Positions 16,771 through 27,177 of a stretch of 34,118 bases of DNA are shown here, piece after piece. Below the pieces are notes generated by a model. The model was not told the DNA's origin. It saw only the letters and a program-made list of their open reading frames with translations, and searched no databases. Positions within the stretch are counted from its first letter, which is position 1; every line of letters begins with the position of its first letter. Where the stretch lies: positions 1 to 34,118 of the forward strand of contig DUOZ01000062.1 in assembly GCA_012838555.1 (NCBI GenBank), written 5' to 3'. The stretch comes from a bacterium. GTDB lineage: Bacteria; Bacillota_I; Bacilli_A; RFN20; DUOZ01. A program made the translations under genes and the position numbers.

Positions 16771-17544
16771 TTATTTCACTTTATAAATCGCACTTATGTG
16801 TCTACCACACACTTTATTATCACGGTTAAAGGAGAAGAATAACTCTGGTTCATTATATGTATTACGACCAGATAATTCGATATTTGTGATACCAAGTTCT
16901 TTTAGTTGTATAACATTCATTTTTTCAATATCAAGATAATATTTATCATCTTTTTTAACGATGCATTCACTTGGAACCTTAACATTTGTCATTAATTCTT
17001 TAACTTCATCATCAATTAATAATTGATCTTGAATATTTGGTCCTAGATAGACATAAAGATTTTTTATATCAACTTTTTCATCCTCAATGACTTTCTTTAA
17101 CATATGTTTAGTTGCATATTTTAACGTTCCTTGCCAGCCAGCATGAATAACACCAACAAATTTCTTTTCTTTATCATAGAAGAAAAGAGGAACACAATCA
17201 GCATGTAATGAACATAAAACTAAATTAGGTTCATAAGTATAAATGCCATCAACATCATAAACTCCATCTTTAAATTCATTTAAACCCTTTTTAGCATCAC
17301 TAACATCAACTTTTTGAATATTAATAGAATGAGTTTGATACATAAAGACAGAATTATTTATATCGACACCTAGCTTATTAAAGAAAATTTCGCGATTTTT
17401 CATCACATTATCATAATCATCGTTAACTTGTAAGGCCAAATTCAACGACTCATACGGTCCTTTAGAGACACCATTAGTCCTAAGTGAGGTGACACCAACA
17501 ACATTTACAAACTGATTATAACGAATAAATTCCACTTTCATCAC
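16771..17544 (-). CDS. pgeF: YfiH/YlmD (PgeF, polyphenol oxidase/laccase-domain) family protein
   Basis: VLCSLHADCVPLFFYDKEKKFVGVIHAGWQGTLKYATKHML, HSINIQKV. Confidence 0.92.
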   Translation of the reverse strand: MMKVEFIRYNQFVNVVGVTSLRTNGVSKGPYESLNLALQVNDDYDNVMKNREIFFNKLGVDINNSVFMYQTHSINIQKVDVSDAKKGLNEFKDGVYDVDGIYTYEPNLVLCSLHADCVPLFFYDKEKKFVGVIHAGWQGTLKYATKHMLKKVIEDEKVDIKNLYVYLGPNIQDQLLIDDEVKELMTNVKVPSECIVKKDDKYYLDIEKMNVIQLKELGITNIELSGRNTYNEPELFFSFNRDNKVCGRHISAIYKVK

Positions 17545-17605
17545 TCCTAATATAATATTTTTATCTAAATTGTGTTATTGACCTATTCATTAATTCTTTT
17601 TCATC

Positions 17606-17614
17606 ATAAATTAA
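17606..17614 (+). promoter_or_regulatory. Candidate sporulation -10 element of the CotD-like gene
   Basis: CATAAATTA matches CATAnnnTA, about 25 nt before the ATG; no clear -35. Confidence 0.35.
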
Positions 17615-17638
17615 CAATGAAAGTAAGGAGGAAAAGTA

Positions 17639-17905
17639 ATGCGAAATTATCCACATGGTCATTTCGACCCATGCTGTCCAAAAAATCCTTGCCCGGTTAC
17701 ACCTATAGTATGCCCAGAACGTGTTGTTTGCGTTAACCGCTGCTTCTGCTATGAACAGCCAGTAATTGTTCCTACACACGTCAGAGTAATTAATAATTTC
17801 TTCCCGCGTGTAAGGTACTATCCAACTCAAAGTTGTTCTGAAGAAACAGTTTGTCACCAACTTCCAGGAACTGCACCTGGCTTTGGGCAAAACATTCCTA
17901 GATAG
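17639..17905 (+). CDS. CotD-like Cys-rich spore coat protein
   Basis: MRNYPHGHFDPCCPKNPCPVTPIVCPERVVCVNRCFCYEQPVIVPTHVRVINNFFPRVRYYPT; SD AAGGAGG. Confidence 0.7.
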   Translation: MRNYPHGHFDPCCPKNPCPVTPIVCPERVVCVNRCFCYEQPVIVPTHVRVINNFFPRVRYYPTQSCSEETVCHQLPGTAPGFGQNIPR

Positions 17906-17916
17906 GTTTAATTAAC

Positions 17917-17948
17917 TTAACTGATCTTGGTTTTCAAGGTCAGTTTTT
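17917..17948. terminator. Bidirectional intrinsic terminator between the cotD-like gene and rqcH
   Basis: AACTGATCTTG-GTTTT-CAAGGTCAGTTTTTATTT. Confidence 0.8.
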
Positions 17949-19562
17949 ATTTGGTTCACTTGGATCAATATAAATAGTCTTATAATTTTTTATAGTTACT
18001 TTTCCTGGTTTTGCGTTCTTTAACTTTTTAACATTTTTAATATATGTATAATTAACTGGTACAGAAGAAGAAAACCTTGCTTTAGAGTAATAAGCGGCTA
18101 GATTAGCTGCCATTCTTAATGTAGGTTCATCAAAATCATCATTATGAATAACAACATGACTTCCTGAATAATCTTTTACATGCAAAAAGATTTCATTTTG
18201 TTTAGCTAGAGTAAAGGTTAAATATTCATTTTGCAAATTATTCTTACCGACACTTATTTTAATTCCCGTTGGGGAATAATATGTATCAGGTAAATACTTA
18301 GTTTTCTTTTTCTTTTTATTTGTTTGTAATTTTGCTTTTAAATATTTATTTTCAATTAATTCCTCTTTAATTTGATTGATACCTTCAACATCATTATCTT
18401 CAATTTGTAATAAGATATGTTCTAAATAATCAATCTCAGTGATTGTTTTATCAATTTGTTCTTTAATCATAATAACTGCTGTTTTACCTTTTTGATATTT
18501 TTGATAATACTTATTAGCATTTTCACTAATTGATAATAATGGATTAAGAGGGATTGTTACTTCGTTATTTGTTTCTTGATCAAGAATTGTAATATTTGAT
18601 TCACCTTTATCAAAGTCCATCGCATACGTAAATAATAAATCACCATAATAACGATTTTTATCATAATTTGTTGCTTTTCTATATTCATCTTCTAGTTTAA
18701 TTAATTTTTGCTTATTATGTTTAATATCGCGCTTAAGAGTTTTTTCTATTTCATGAGTTAAAAGATGTCTTTTTTGCTCATTAATTATTTCTTTATAATA
18801 AACACTTAAACCTTCATCCCATGGATAAACTTTAGATTCTTCACTTACATGTAAAAAGGGAATAAAGTGATAATCCTTCTTTCCTTTATTATTAAATAGA
18901 TAAACTTTATTACTTACTTTAATCTCATTTATAATTGAATGAAAATTTTCTCCATTATTCATTCGATATATTAGTTCGTTTTCTAAACTAGCAGAGATAC
19001 CATGAAACTGTTTAGATAAACTATACGTAGAATCAACTTTATCAATTAAAGGGTCCTTTTTTTCATCTAGGGGTAAAGGATAATACATTGCACCTGGTTG
19101 AACAGTCCTGATTGTTTGCTCTAATGGTGGAACTCGTCTAAGAGCATCGATAATTCTTCGATCTTCATTTATTAAAATTAAATTAGTAAATTTACCAGTT
19201 AATTCAATTATAAGATTTTTATAAACAATTTCATTTATATCGTTTTTAGTTTGAAATTTTATTTCTAAAATACGGTCAAAACCGATTTGAGTTACTTCTT
19301 CAATTTTACCATCTTCTAGATGCTTTCTTAATAAACTAACAAAGTGTCCTGGATATAGAAAATCACTCCATTTATCACTACTAATAGTAAAGTGAGCATA
19401 ATTAGGATGAACAGAAACTAAAAATGCTTTTGTTTCTCCTTTATAAATGTTAAATAAATATTCTTGATTAGAGATTTGATGGATTCGATTTAATCTTCCA
19501 CCAACTAATTCACTTTCTAATAATTTAGTAGCCCTTCTAAAAAACAAACCATCAAAACCCAT
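17940..19562 (-). CDS. rqcH: RqcH/NFACT family ribosome quality-control protein
   Basis: MGFDGLFFRRATKLLESELVGGRLNRIHQ, GFDRILEI (DR motif), NEIFLHVKDYSGSHVVI, coiled-coil middle region. Confidence 0.93.
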   Translation of the reverse strand: MGFDGLFFRRATKLLESELVGGRLNRIHQISNQEYLFNIYKGETKAFLVSVHPNYAHFTISSDKWSDFLYPGHFVSLLRKHLEDGKIEEVTQIGFDRILEIKFQTKNDINEIVYKNLIIELTGKFTNLILINEDRRIIDALRRVPPLEQTIRTVQPGAMYYPLPLDEKKDPLIDKVDSTYSLSKQFHGISASLENELIYRMNNGENFHSIINEIKVSNKVYLFNNKGKKDYHFIPFLHVSEESKVYPWDEGLSVYYKEIINEQKRHLLTHEIEKTLKRDIKHNKQKLIKLEDEYRKATNYDKNRYYGDLLFTYAMDFDKGESNITILDQETNNEVTIPLNPLLSISENANKYYQKYQKGKTAVIMIKEQIDKTITEIDYLEHILLQIEDNDVEGINQIKEELIENKYLKAKLQTNKKKKKTKYLPDTYYSPTGIKISVGKNNLQNEYLTFTLAKQNEIFLHVKDYSGSHVVIHNDDFDEPTLRMAANLAAYYSKARFSSSVPVNYTYIKNVKKLKNAKPGKVTIKNYKTIYIDPSEPNKN

Positions 19563-19726
19563 ATCAATCACCCTTTTTTAGATTATAGCACAAACATCAA
19601 TTTATAATAAATATTAGTATATTTAATCAAAAAAGATTTAAGTAGGGTTAATTGAATAATGATATTAAATTTTGTAGCATATTCTATAAGCGAAAGTTAT
19701 CGCGAATATGAAAAGTATAAAAATAG

Positions 19727-19755
19727 TTGTTTTAAATAAAAGGCTATGTTATACT
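19727..19755 (+). promoter_or_regulatory. Candidate sigmaA promoter of the lysine-riboswitch transcript
   Basis: TTGTTT - 17 bp - TATACT immediately upstream of the riboswitch. Confidence 0.6.
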
Positions 19756-19763
19756 TTTTGCAT

Positions 19764-19972
19764 ACTCGAGATAGAGGAGCAATCAAGATGAGTAATTAAT
19801 GGAGGGGGCACCCTATGAAGTTAATGAAAGGCGAGATTGCCGAAACTAAGTACTGGCAAGTATTTAGATTGGTTCGTGGGAGAATATCCCTACGGACTCC
19901 CGTTATATAACGGAGGCGCTATCGATGAACATAACCTACTTAAATTGGTATGCATCGATAGATGCATTTTTT
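19764..19972 (+). ncRNA. Lysine riboswitch (L-box) with transcription-terminator expression platform
   Basis: GAGATAGAGGAGC...AGTAATTAATGGAGGGGGCACCCTATGAAG...GGCGAGATTGCCGAAAC...GGTTCGTGGGAGAATATCCCTACGGACTCCCGTTATATAACGGAGGCGCTATC matches the L-box conserved core; terminator ATGCATC-GATA-GATGCATTTTTT at 19950-19972. Confidence 0.9.
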
Positions 19973-19992
19973 CATTTAAAGGAGGTTATTAT

Positions 19993-20823
19993 ATGAAAAA
20001 AATGTTATATCTCGTGTCCTTATTAGCACTATTGTTAGTAGGATGTCAAAATGGCTCTGACACTTCAAAAGATGGTGTTTTAAGAGTTGGTATGGAATGT
20101 GGATATGCTCCATTTAATTGGACAGATCCTAATAAGAATGAAGATAATGTCAAAATTGATGCAGGTCTTATTAATGCTGGTTATTGTGATGGTTATGATG
20201 TTACAATGGCTAAAGCTATTGCAGAAGATTTAAATTTAGAATTAAAAATTAAGAAAATTGGTTGGGAAGGATTAATTACTGCCCTTCAAGAAAATCAAAT
20301 TGATGCAATTATTGCAGGTATGTCACCAACTGAAGAAAGAATGCAACAAATTAGTTTTTCAAATAACTATTACTCTTCTGAACAAGTAGTTATTGTAAGA
20401 AAAAATTCAGAATTTGCTACAAAAACAAAGTTATCAGATTTTAGTGGTGCGACTTTAGTTTCTCAACTTGGAACTTTACAAGATCGCTTAATCAAAGAAG
20501 CTAAAGATTTAGGTATTATTCATGGAACCGCTTATGATTCTTATCCTGAAGCAATTACCGCATTAATTAACGATACAAAAATTGATGGAGTGGTTGCAGA
20601 ATATCCTGTCGCTTTAAGTGCTACGGCTAGTAATCAATCCTTAACAATCGTTAGATTCGAAGTTGGTGAAGGTTTCCATGTAGATGATGAAGAAGTTTTA
20701 GTATCAATTGGTGTTAGGAAAAATGATACAGATTTATTAAATAAGATTAATGCTGCTTTAGACAAAATATCATTAGAGACTCGCGAAGAGTGGATGTTAC
20801 AAGCAATTAATCGTCAACCTTAA
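19993..20823 (+). CDS. Amino-acid ABC transporter substrate-binding lipoprotein (predicted lysine)
   Basis: MKKMLYLVSLLALLLVGCQNG lipobox; LRVGMECGYAPFNWT, GYDVTMAKAIAEDLNLEL, ISFSNNYYSSEQVVIV (SBP family 3). The ORF-track start at 19837 lies inside the riboswitch; real start is 19993 after AAAGGAGG. Confidence 0.93.
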   Translation: MKKMLYLVSLLALLLVGCQNGSDTSKDGVLRVGMECGYAPFNWTDPNKNEDNVKIDAGLINAGYCDGYDVTMAKAIAEDLNLELKIKKIGWEGLITALQENQIDAIIAGMSPTEERMQQISFSNNYYSSEQVVIVRKNSEFATKTKLSDFSGATLVSQLGTLQDRLIKEAKDLGIIHGTAYDSYPEAITALINDTKIDGVVAEYPVALSATASNQSLTIVRFEVGEGFHVDDEEVLVSIGVRKNDTDLLNKINAALDKISLETREEWMLQAINRQP

Positions 20824-20836
20824 GGAGGTAATTTAT

Positions 20837-21610
20837 ATGCCTTCTGATTTCTTTGGTGCCGTATGGTACCTTGTTACTAACTATTGGCAACTTTTCTTGT
20901 ATGGAGTTATTACGACATTAATCATCTCTTTACTTGGAACATTAATTGGTTTTGTAATAGGACTTGGTTTATCAATCCTAAAAATCACAAAATCAAGAGC
21001 CAATAATACATTAACATCAAAAATCTTTAAAAAGATTGGAAACATCTTTAGTTCAAGTTATATTCAGTTTTTTAGAGGCACTCCAATGATGGTTCAAGCT
21101 TCATTAATCTATTATGGATTTTTAAAACTTGGAGGTCATTGGACAGCCTTTAGTGCAGGTATCTTTGTTGTAGGAATCAACACTGCTGCATATATTGCCG
21201 AAATCATTCGTTCAGGAATTAATGCTATTGACCCAGGACAAATGGAAGCGGCTAGATCACTTGGTATGACACATTATCAAGCAATGAGAAAAGTTATTTT
21301 ACCTCAAGCTGTTAAAAATGTTATACCAGCAATTGGAAATGAATTTATTGTCAATGTTAAAGACACTTCAGTTTTAAGTGTTATAGCTGTTACCGATTTA
21401 TTCTATAACTCTAAATCAATAACCATGATCCATTATGTCTACTTTGAAGTATATTTCATTACTTCGATTATTTATTTAATCATTACCTTACTTTCTTCAA
21501 GATTGTTAGCTCTTCTTGATAAAAAACTAGCAGGAAAAAATCGTTATTCTATTCCAACTAGCCAAACAGTCCCAGAAGTCTTTATCAAAGGAGGAAATGG
21601 TCATGGATGA
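20837..21610 (+). CDS. Amino-acid ABC transporter permease
   Basis: [57 protein letters not shown] (EAA loop). Confidence 0.95.
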   Translation: MPSDFFGAVWYLVTNYWQLFLYGVITTLIISLLGTLIGFVIGLGLSILKITKSRANNTLTSKIFKKIGNIFSSSYIQFFRGTPMMVQASLIYYGFLKLGGHWTAFSAGIFVVGINTAAYIAEIIRSGINAIDPGQMEAARSLGMTHYQAMRKVILPQAVKNVIPAIGNEFIVNVKDTSVLSVIAVTDLFYNSKSITMIHYVYFEVYFITSIIYLIITLLSSRLLALLDKKLAGKNRYSIPTSQTVPEVFIKGGNGHG

Positions 21611-22331
21611 GATTATTAGAGTTGAACATATATCTAAATCATTTGATAATTTAAATGTCTTAAAAGATATCTCTTTTAGTGTAAGTAAAGGCGAAGTTAT
21701 TTCAATCATTGGTAGTTCAGGAAGTGGAAAATCAACATTAATACGTTGTATTAACTTACTTGAAACAATTGATCAAGGTAAAATTTATTTTAAAAATGAA
21801 TGTATAACAGATAAAAATGTTAATATTAATAACGTTAGAAGTAAAATAGGCATGGTTTTTCAAAACTTTAATCTATTTTTAAACAAAAATGTAATTGATA
21901 ATTGTATTTTACCTCAAGCAGTCGTCTTAAAAAGAAGTAAGCAAGTAGCAAAAGAAATTGCACTTTCTTATTTAAGAAAAGTTGGCATGGAGGAATTTGC
22001 ATATTATCAAGTTAGATCTTTATCGGGTGGTCAAAAACAAAGAGTTGCGATTGCAAGAGCTTTATGTATGAATCCAGAAGTCATGCTCTTTGATGAGCCA
22101 ACAAGTGCTTTAGATCCTCAAATGGTAAAGGAAGTTTTAAAGGTTATTAAAGAACTAGCAGATGAAAAGATGACAATGCTTATTGTTACTCATGAAATGA
22201 ATTTTGCTAAAAATGTTTCTGACCGTATCATCTTTTTAAGTGGTGGACAAATCGCTGAGATGGGAACACCTACCCAAATCTTTAATAACCCTCAAAATGA
22301 AATAACGAAAGCTTTTTTATTTCAAGAATAA
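21603..22331 (+). CDS. Amino-acid ABC transporter ATP-binding protein
   Basis: [43 protein letters not shown]. Confidence 0.96.
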   Translation: MDEIIRVEHISKSFDNLNVLKDISFSVSKGEVISIIGSSGSGKSTLIRCINLLETIDQGKIYFKNECITDKNVNINNVRSKIGMVFQNFNLFLNKNVIDNCILPQAVVLKRSKQVAKEIALSYLRKVGMEEFAYYQVRSLSGGQKQRVAIARALCMNPEVMLFDEPTSALDPQMVKEVLKVIKELADEKMTMLIVTHEMNFAKNVSDRIIFLSGGQIAEMGTPTQIFNNPQNEITKAFLFQE

Positions 22332-22358
22332 CTTAACGTAAAATGAATTGCACGCTTG

Positions 22359-22382
22359 AGAACCCCAATGAGGTTCTTTTAA
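22359..22382 (+). terminator. Intrinsic terminator after the ABC operon
   Basis: AGAACC-CCAATGA-GGTTCTTTT. Confidence 0.7.
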
Positions 22383-22404
22383 CAAATTAAAAAATACAAG
22401 ATAA

Positions 22405-22452
22405 TAAAAAAAGAAGTTGAATCTGATATATACCAAACTCAACCTCTTTTAA
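22405..22452 (-). terminator. Intrinsic terminator of ldh
   Basis: Minus strand AAAGAGGTTGA...TCAACTTCTTTTTTT. Confidence 0.7.
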
Positions 22453-22453
22453 T

Positions 22454-23428
22454 CTATTTTTTATTAGCTAAGTGTTCTTCAATAATTTCATATTGTTTAG
22501 ATAAGATATTAGCACTTTTAACGATTTGATCTACTTCATCGTCTGAATATTTAAGTGGTAAGATATATTTAACACCTTTTCGATTTACAACAACTGGTAA
22601 AGAAAAATATGTATTTTTAATCCTACCATCAAATAAATCATTTACTAAAGTCGAAACAGTTAAAACTGAGTTTTGATCATTAACGATTACCTCAACAATT
22701 TTATTTATAGCTAGAGCGATTGCATAAAATGTCGCACCTTTTTTAGAAATAATCTCATGAGCTGCATATCTTACCTTATTTTGTAGTTCATCTAGATGAT
22801 TTTTAGTAGTAAAATCACAATACCCACTTACTTGACAAAAATCCATTAAAGGCATACCACTTATTGATGTTACTGACCAGGCTGCAACTTCAGAATCTCC
22901 GTGTTCTCCAACAACAAAGGTATGAATATTTCTAGGATCAATTCCAATTTCTTCACTAATAATCGATTTTAATCTAGTCGTATCTAACATTGTGCCACTA
23001 CCGATAACTCTAGAAGAATCAATACCTAATCTTAAATATGTATAATAAGTCATAATATCAACCGGATTTGAGACTACTAAAATAATAGTATCTTCCTCTA
23101 AATATGGTTTTAAATTATCTAAAATATCATCAAAGACAACTAGATTATTCTTTAGTAAATCTAATCTTGTTTGACCAGGTTTTCTAGGAGAACCAGCTGT
23201 AATAACAATAATTTTAGATCCTTTTACATCCTTATAATCTCCAGCATAAATTAATTTTGGACTTACAAATGACATTCCATGATGCATATCTAACGCATCG
23301 CCTTCAGCTTTATTTTTATTAACATCAAGAATTACAATTTCATTAATAGCATCATTTTGCATCATTGTATAGGCAGTAGTTGAACCAACCGCGCCATCTC
23401 CTATAATGGCAATTTTTCTATTTTCCAT
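22454..23428 (-). CDS. ldh: L-lactate dehydrogenase
   Basis: IAIIGDGAVGSTTAYTMM, TAGSPRKPGQTRLDLL, SGTMLDTTRLKSIISEEI, VVGEHGDSEVAAWS. Confidence 0.93.
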   Translation of the reverse strand: MENRKIAIIGDGAVGSTTAYTMMQNDAINEIVILDVNKNKAEGDALDMHHGMSFVSPKLIYAGDYKDVKGSKIIVITAGSPRKPGQTRLDLLKNNLVVFDDILDNLKPYLEEDTIILVVSNPVDIMTYYTYLRLGIDSSRVIGSGTMLDTTRLKSIISEEIGIDPRNIHTFVVGEHGDSEVAAWSVTSISGMPLMDFCQVSGYCDFTTKNHLDELQNKVRYAAHEIISKKGATFYAIALAINKIVEVIVNDQNSVLTVSTLVNDLFDGRIKNTYFSLPVVVNRKGVKYILPLKYSDDEVDQIVKSANILSKQYEIIEEHLANKK

Positions 23429-23712
23429 GTCCTCACCTTCCCCATATTTACTTCAATTTATTGAAGCATTTAATATATTAATATGCACTTATATAATTAT
23501 TGACAATATTTAGGTAGTCATAATTACGAGTTCTATAATTATTATCGCAAATAAATTAAATTTAGCAATTAAGATGCTTAATAGCATAATAAAATAAACA
23601 ATTTGAGTTTTTTAATGAAGTAAATATTCCATTTTAGTAAGATAGTTATGTAAGTCAACTTATTATTTTAAGTAATATAGGCTAGAATAATTAAAAGGGA
23701 GAATGATTATTG

Positions 23713-24177
23713 ATGGTACAAAAAATACAGACAAATTTATGGTTTGAAACACAAGCCCTAGAAGCCGCGGAGTTTTATATTTCTATTTTCAAAAATTCAA
23801 AAATCAATAAGGTTGTTCGCCAAGGTAATGAAGGTATAGTCATGGCTGTTGAATTTGAAATTGAAGGACAAGTATTCGTGGCATTAAATGGTGGATCCAA
23901 TTTTTAATTTAATCCTGCAATATCATTTATTATAAATTGTGATTCTCAAGATGAAATTGATTATTATTGGGAAAGATTATCTCTAGGCGGAGACGAACAA
24001 GCTCAAGTCTGTGGTTGGCTAAAAGATAAATATGGAATTTCTTGGCAAGTTGTTCCATCCAATCTTACTAAGATGTTAAATGACCCAAATCCAGAAAAGT
24101 CACAAAATGTTATGAAAGCTTTACTTCAAATGAAGAAAATCGACATTAATAAATTAGTATATGCATATGAAAATTAG
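23713..24177 (+). pseudogene. VOC/PhnB-like (glyoxalase-fold) gene interrupted by one in-frame TAA
   Basis: Frame reads ...[67 protein letters not shown]...YAYEN-TAG; same frame on both sides of the stop. Confidence 0.85.
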
Positions 24178-24292
24178 GTGATTTTTTGATTACTAAACTT
24201 TAATTACTATTAAATTAACACTTTTTCTACATCATCAATTGACACCCAAAATTAATTACCCTATAATAACTAAAAGTGAAGTAGGTGAGAGC

Positions 24293-24865
24293 GTGGATGG
24301 AAAAAGAGGCTTGCTAATTGTTTTTTCCGGACCTAGTGGAGTTGGCAAGAGTACAGTCCGTAAATTATTCATGACAAACGCGCATTTAAATCTTGTTTAT
24401 TCGATTTCAATGACAACAAGAAAACAACGTCCAGGTGAAGTAGATGGTGTTGATTATTTCTTTGTTGATCAAGAAACGTTTATGAAAAATATAAACGATG
24501 GTAATTTATTGGAGTATGCAGAGTTTGTTGGTAATTATTATGGAACACCAAAAGACTATGTTGATAAATTAAGGGATGAAGGCAAAAATGTCATTCTAGA
24601 AATAGAAGTTAATGGGGCTGAACAAGTTCTTGCTAAATGCCCTGAAGCCATTTCCGTTTTCTTGATGCCTCCCTCATTTGAAGAGTTAGAGAGTCGAATT
24701 AGAAATAGAAAGACAGAGCCTGAAGAAGTTATTTGCAAACGTTTAGAAAAAGCTAGACGTGAGATGAATCTACTTGATCGATATAGTCATGTTGTAATAA
24801 ATAAGGACATTTTACTAGCAGCAGAAGAAATTACAAAGATTATTGAATCATATTTAAAGAAATAG
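24293..24865 (+). CDS. gmk: Guanylate kinase
   Basis: GLLIVFSGPSGVGKSTVRKLF, SISMTTRKQRPGEVDGVDYFFV; GTG start after AGGTGAG. Confidence 0.95.
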   Translation: MDGKRGLLIVFSGPSGVGKSTVRKLFMTNAHLNLVYSISMTTRKQRPGEVDGVDYFFVDQETFMKNINDGNLLEYAEFVGNYYGTPKDYVDKLRDEGKNVILEIEVNGAEQVLAKCPEAISVFLMPPSFEELESRIRNRKTEPEEVICKRLEKARREMNLLDRYSHVVINKDILLAAEEITKIIESYLKK

Positions 24866-24892
24866 TGTCGTTTCGACACTATTTCTTTTTTT
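24859..24892 (+). terminator. Intrinsic terminator of gmk (stop codon within the 5' arm)
   Basis: GAAATAGTGTCG-TTT-CGACACTATTTC-TTTTTTT, 12-bp perfect stem. Confidence 0.92.
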
Positions 24893-24950
24893 AAATGCTT
24901 TTTAGTAAAATCTTACTAATGTATAATATAAGAAGACAAGGAGGAAGATT

Positions 24951-27143
24951 ATGTTCATAGCTAAAGTTTTAATTGAATATTCTACTGATAATTTAAATGA
25001 ACCTTTTGATTATCTTACTCCTTATAGAATTGATAAAGGAATTAGAGTTCGAGTTACATTTAATAATAGAAAAATTATAGGTTTTGTTTTAGATTGTAAG
25101 GAAGTTAATATAACACCAAAAGAGTATGAAAATACATATGGATATAAATTGCATAGAATTGATGAAATTATTGATAAAAAGCCACTTTTAAATGATGAAT
25201 TAGATGAACTAGCTTTATTTTTAGCTAATGAATATTTTACTCCTTTAATTAGTGCTTATCAAACTATCTTGCCACCTAAATTAAAACCTACAAGTAGTCA
25301 AATAAAAGGTGTTAGAAAATTAAAAGCATATCAAATTAAAGGGAATTATAATAATGACGATGTACCTGAAAAGATTAAAGATGTCTATGATTTTATCTAT
25401 GAAAATGAAATTGTTTTAAGAAAAGATTTAAAAAGCAGCAGAGGAATTAATAAACTAATCGAATTAAATAAAATTGAAGTTATCGATGTTACTATTGATA
25501 AAAATCCTTATAATTTTCCAGTTACATTAAAAGAAGATCCAAAACTTTCAATTGAACAAGAAAATGTGATTAATGAATTTAAAAATTCTAATGATACCGT
25601 TTATCTTCTTGAAGGTGTTACAGGGAGTGGAAAAACTGAAGTCTATATCAACTTAACAAAATATTATTTATCTTTAAATAAAACAGTAATTATTTTAGTA
25701 CCTGAAATCTCTTTAACACCTTTAATTATTAAGAGATTTAAAGAAAGAGTAAATTGTGAAATCGCTATTCTTCATAGTGGTTTAACTGATAGTGAACGTT
25801 ATTTAGAATATGCAAAAATTAAAGAGAAAAAAGTTAATTTAGTTATTGGTGCGAGGAGTGCGATTTTTGCTCCTTTAGAAAATATCGGTTTAATTATTCT
25901 AGATGAAGAACATAGTGAGTCTTATAAACAAGACAATCAACCTAGTTATCATGCCAAAGATATTGCAATTTTTAGAGCTAAAAAATGGAATGCTAAAGTC
26001 TTACTTGGGTCAGCAACTCCTTCATTAGAATCAAAAGCTAGAGCAGTTAAAAATGTTTATCATCAATTACATTTAAAGACTCGATTTAACCAATCGAACT
26101 TACCTAATGTGGAAATAGTTGACATGAAAAATGAATATCGTCAAGGTAATTTATCACCTATATCTTTAAGACTAAAAGAATGTATTGAAGAAAGATTAAA
26201 CAAAAATGAACAAGTGATGTTATTACTAAATAGAAGGGGTTATTCTTATTATTTAGAATGTAAGTCATGTCATTATGTTTTTAAATGTAACGATTGTGAT
26301 ATTTCCTTAAAATATCATAAAAAAGATCAAACCTTAAAATGTCATTTCTGTGGACATCAAGAAAAAGTTCCTTCTAAGTGTCCGATATGTAAGAATACTA
26401 AGTTTTCTTATTATGGAATGGGAACACAAAAAATTGAGGAAAAATTAAATAGTTTATTCCCTAATGCTAAGATTGCAAGAATGGATACTGATAGTATAAA
26501 TAACAGTATCAAATTAACTAATTTATTGAATAAATTTGCTAATAAAGAAATTGATATATTACTTGGTACTCAAATGATTGTCAAAGGGCATGATTTTGAA
26601 AATGTAACATTAGTAGGAGTTGTTAATGCTGATATTGGCTTATATAGTAGTGACTTTAGAGCTCAAGAAAGAACCTTCCAGCTGTTAACTCAGGTTGCAG
26701 GTAGAAGTGGAAGAGGCAATAAAAAAGGTATGGCAATTATTCAAACAACCAATCCGGAAAGTTATGCTATAACTTTAACTTCTAATCATGATTATGAAGG
26801 TTTTTTTGTTAAAGAGATGGGATATAGAAATATTAGAAAGTACCCACCATATCGCTTTTTAATAAATTTAACTTTTTTAAGTAAAAACCAGGATTTTTCT
26901 TATTCATTTGCCATGAAGATGAAAGAATTAATTGAAAGTAAAAATTTAGATGATGTTGTTGTTTTAGGTCCAGTCCAACCATACATTAAAAAAATTAGAA
27001 ATCAATATCGAATGAAGTTAACTATAAAGTATAAAAATAAGGAATTAATTACACCAGTTATTGAAGAAATAAGAACACTTGTAAGAATGAATAATAAAAT
27101 TAATTTACTAATAATTGTTGAACCACTAAATAATGAAGAATAG
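24951..27143 (+). CDS. priA: Primosomal protein N' (helicase PriA)
   Basis: LLEGVTGSGKTEVYINL, ILDEEHSESYKQDNQPSYHAKDIA, zinc-binding CKSCHYVFKCNDC...CHFCGHQEKVPSKCPIC. Confidence 0.96.
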   Translation: MFIAKVLIEYSTDNLNEPFDYLTPYRIDKGIRVRVTFNNRKIIGFVLDCKEVNITPKEYENTYGYKLHRIDEIIDKKPLLNDELDELALFLANEYFTPLISAYQTILPPKLKPTSSQIKGVRKLKAYQIKGNYNNDDVPEKIKDVYDFIYENEIVLRKDLKSSRGINKLIELNKIEVIDVTIDKNPYNFPVTLKEDPKLSIEQENVINEFKNSNDTVYLLEGVTGSGKTEVYINLTKYYLSLNKTVIILVPEISLTPLIIKRFKERVNCEIAILHSGLTDSERYLEYAKIKEKKVNLVIGARSAIFAPLENIGLIILDEEHSESYKQDNQPSYHAKDIAIFRAKKWNAKVLLGSATPSLESKARAVKNVYHQLHLKTRFNQSNLPNVEIVDMKNEYRQGNLSPISLRLKECIEERLNKNEQVMLLLNRRGYSYYLECKSCHYVFKCNDCDISLKYHKKDQTLKCHFCGHQEKVPSKCPICKNTKFSYYGMGTQKIEEKLNSLFPNAKIARMDTDSINNSIKLTNLLNKFANKEIDILLGTQMIVKGHDFENVTLVGVVNADIGLYSSDFRAQERTFQLLTQVAGRSGRGNKKGMAIIQTTNPESYAITLTSNHDYEGFFVKEMGYRNIRKYPPYRFLINLTFLSKNQDFSYSFAMKMKELIESKNLDDVVVLGPVQPYIKKIRNQYRMKLTIKYKNKELITPVIEEIRTLVRMNNKINLLIIVEPLNNEE

Positions 27144-27145
27144 TA

Positions 27146-27176
27146 AAAAGGAAGGATGCTTTTTCCTTCCTTTGTT
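27146..27176. terminator. Bidirectional terminator between priA and rpmB
   Basis: AAAGGAAGG-ATGCTTTTT-CCTTCCTTT. Confidence 0.7.
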
Positions 27177-27177
27177 A

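Noticed and set aside
17561-17890. Minus-strand 109-aa ORF
   Set aside because: Antisense to the CotD-like gene, which has an SD and coat-like composition.
19837-19992. N-terminal extension of the SBP ORF (MPKLSTGKYLDWF...)
   Set aside because: This is the riboswitch read as protein; the lipoprotein signal and SD place the real start at 19993.
21527-21709. Minus-strand 60-aa ORF
   Set aside because: Antisense across the permease/ATPase junction.
23429-23700. AT-rich gap upstream of ldh examined for an ncRNA or Rex site
   Set aside because: Only a short CTTCAATTTATTGAAG inverted repeat and AT-rich promoter-like sequence; no convincing Rex consensus or conserved RNA core.
24556-24738. Minus-strand 60-aa ORF
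   Set aside because: Antisense within gmk.
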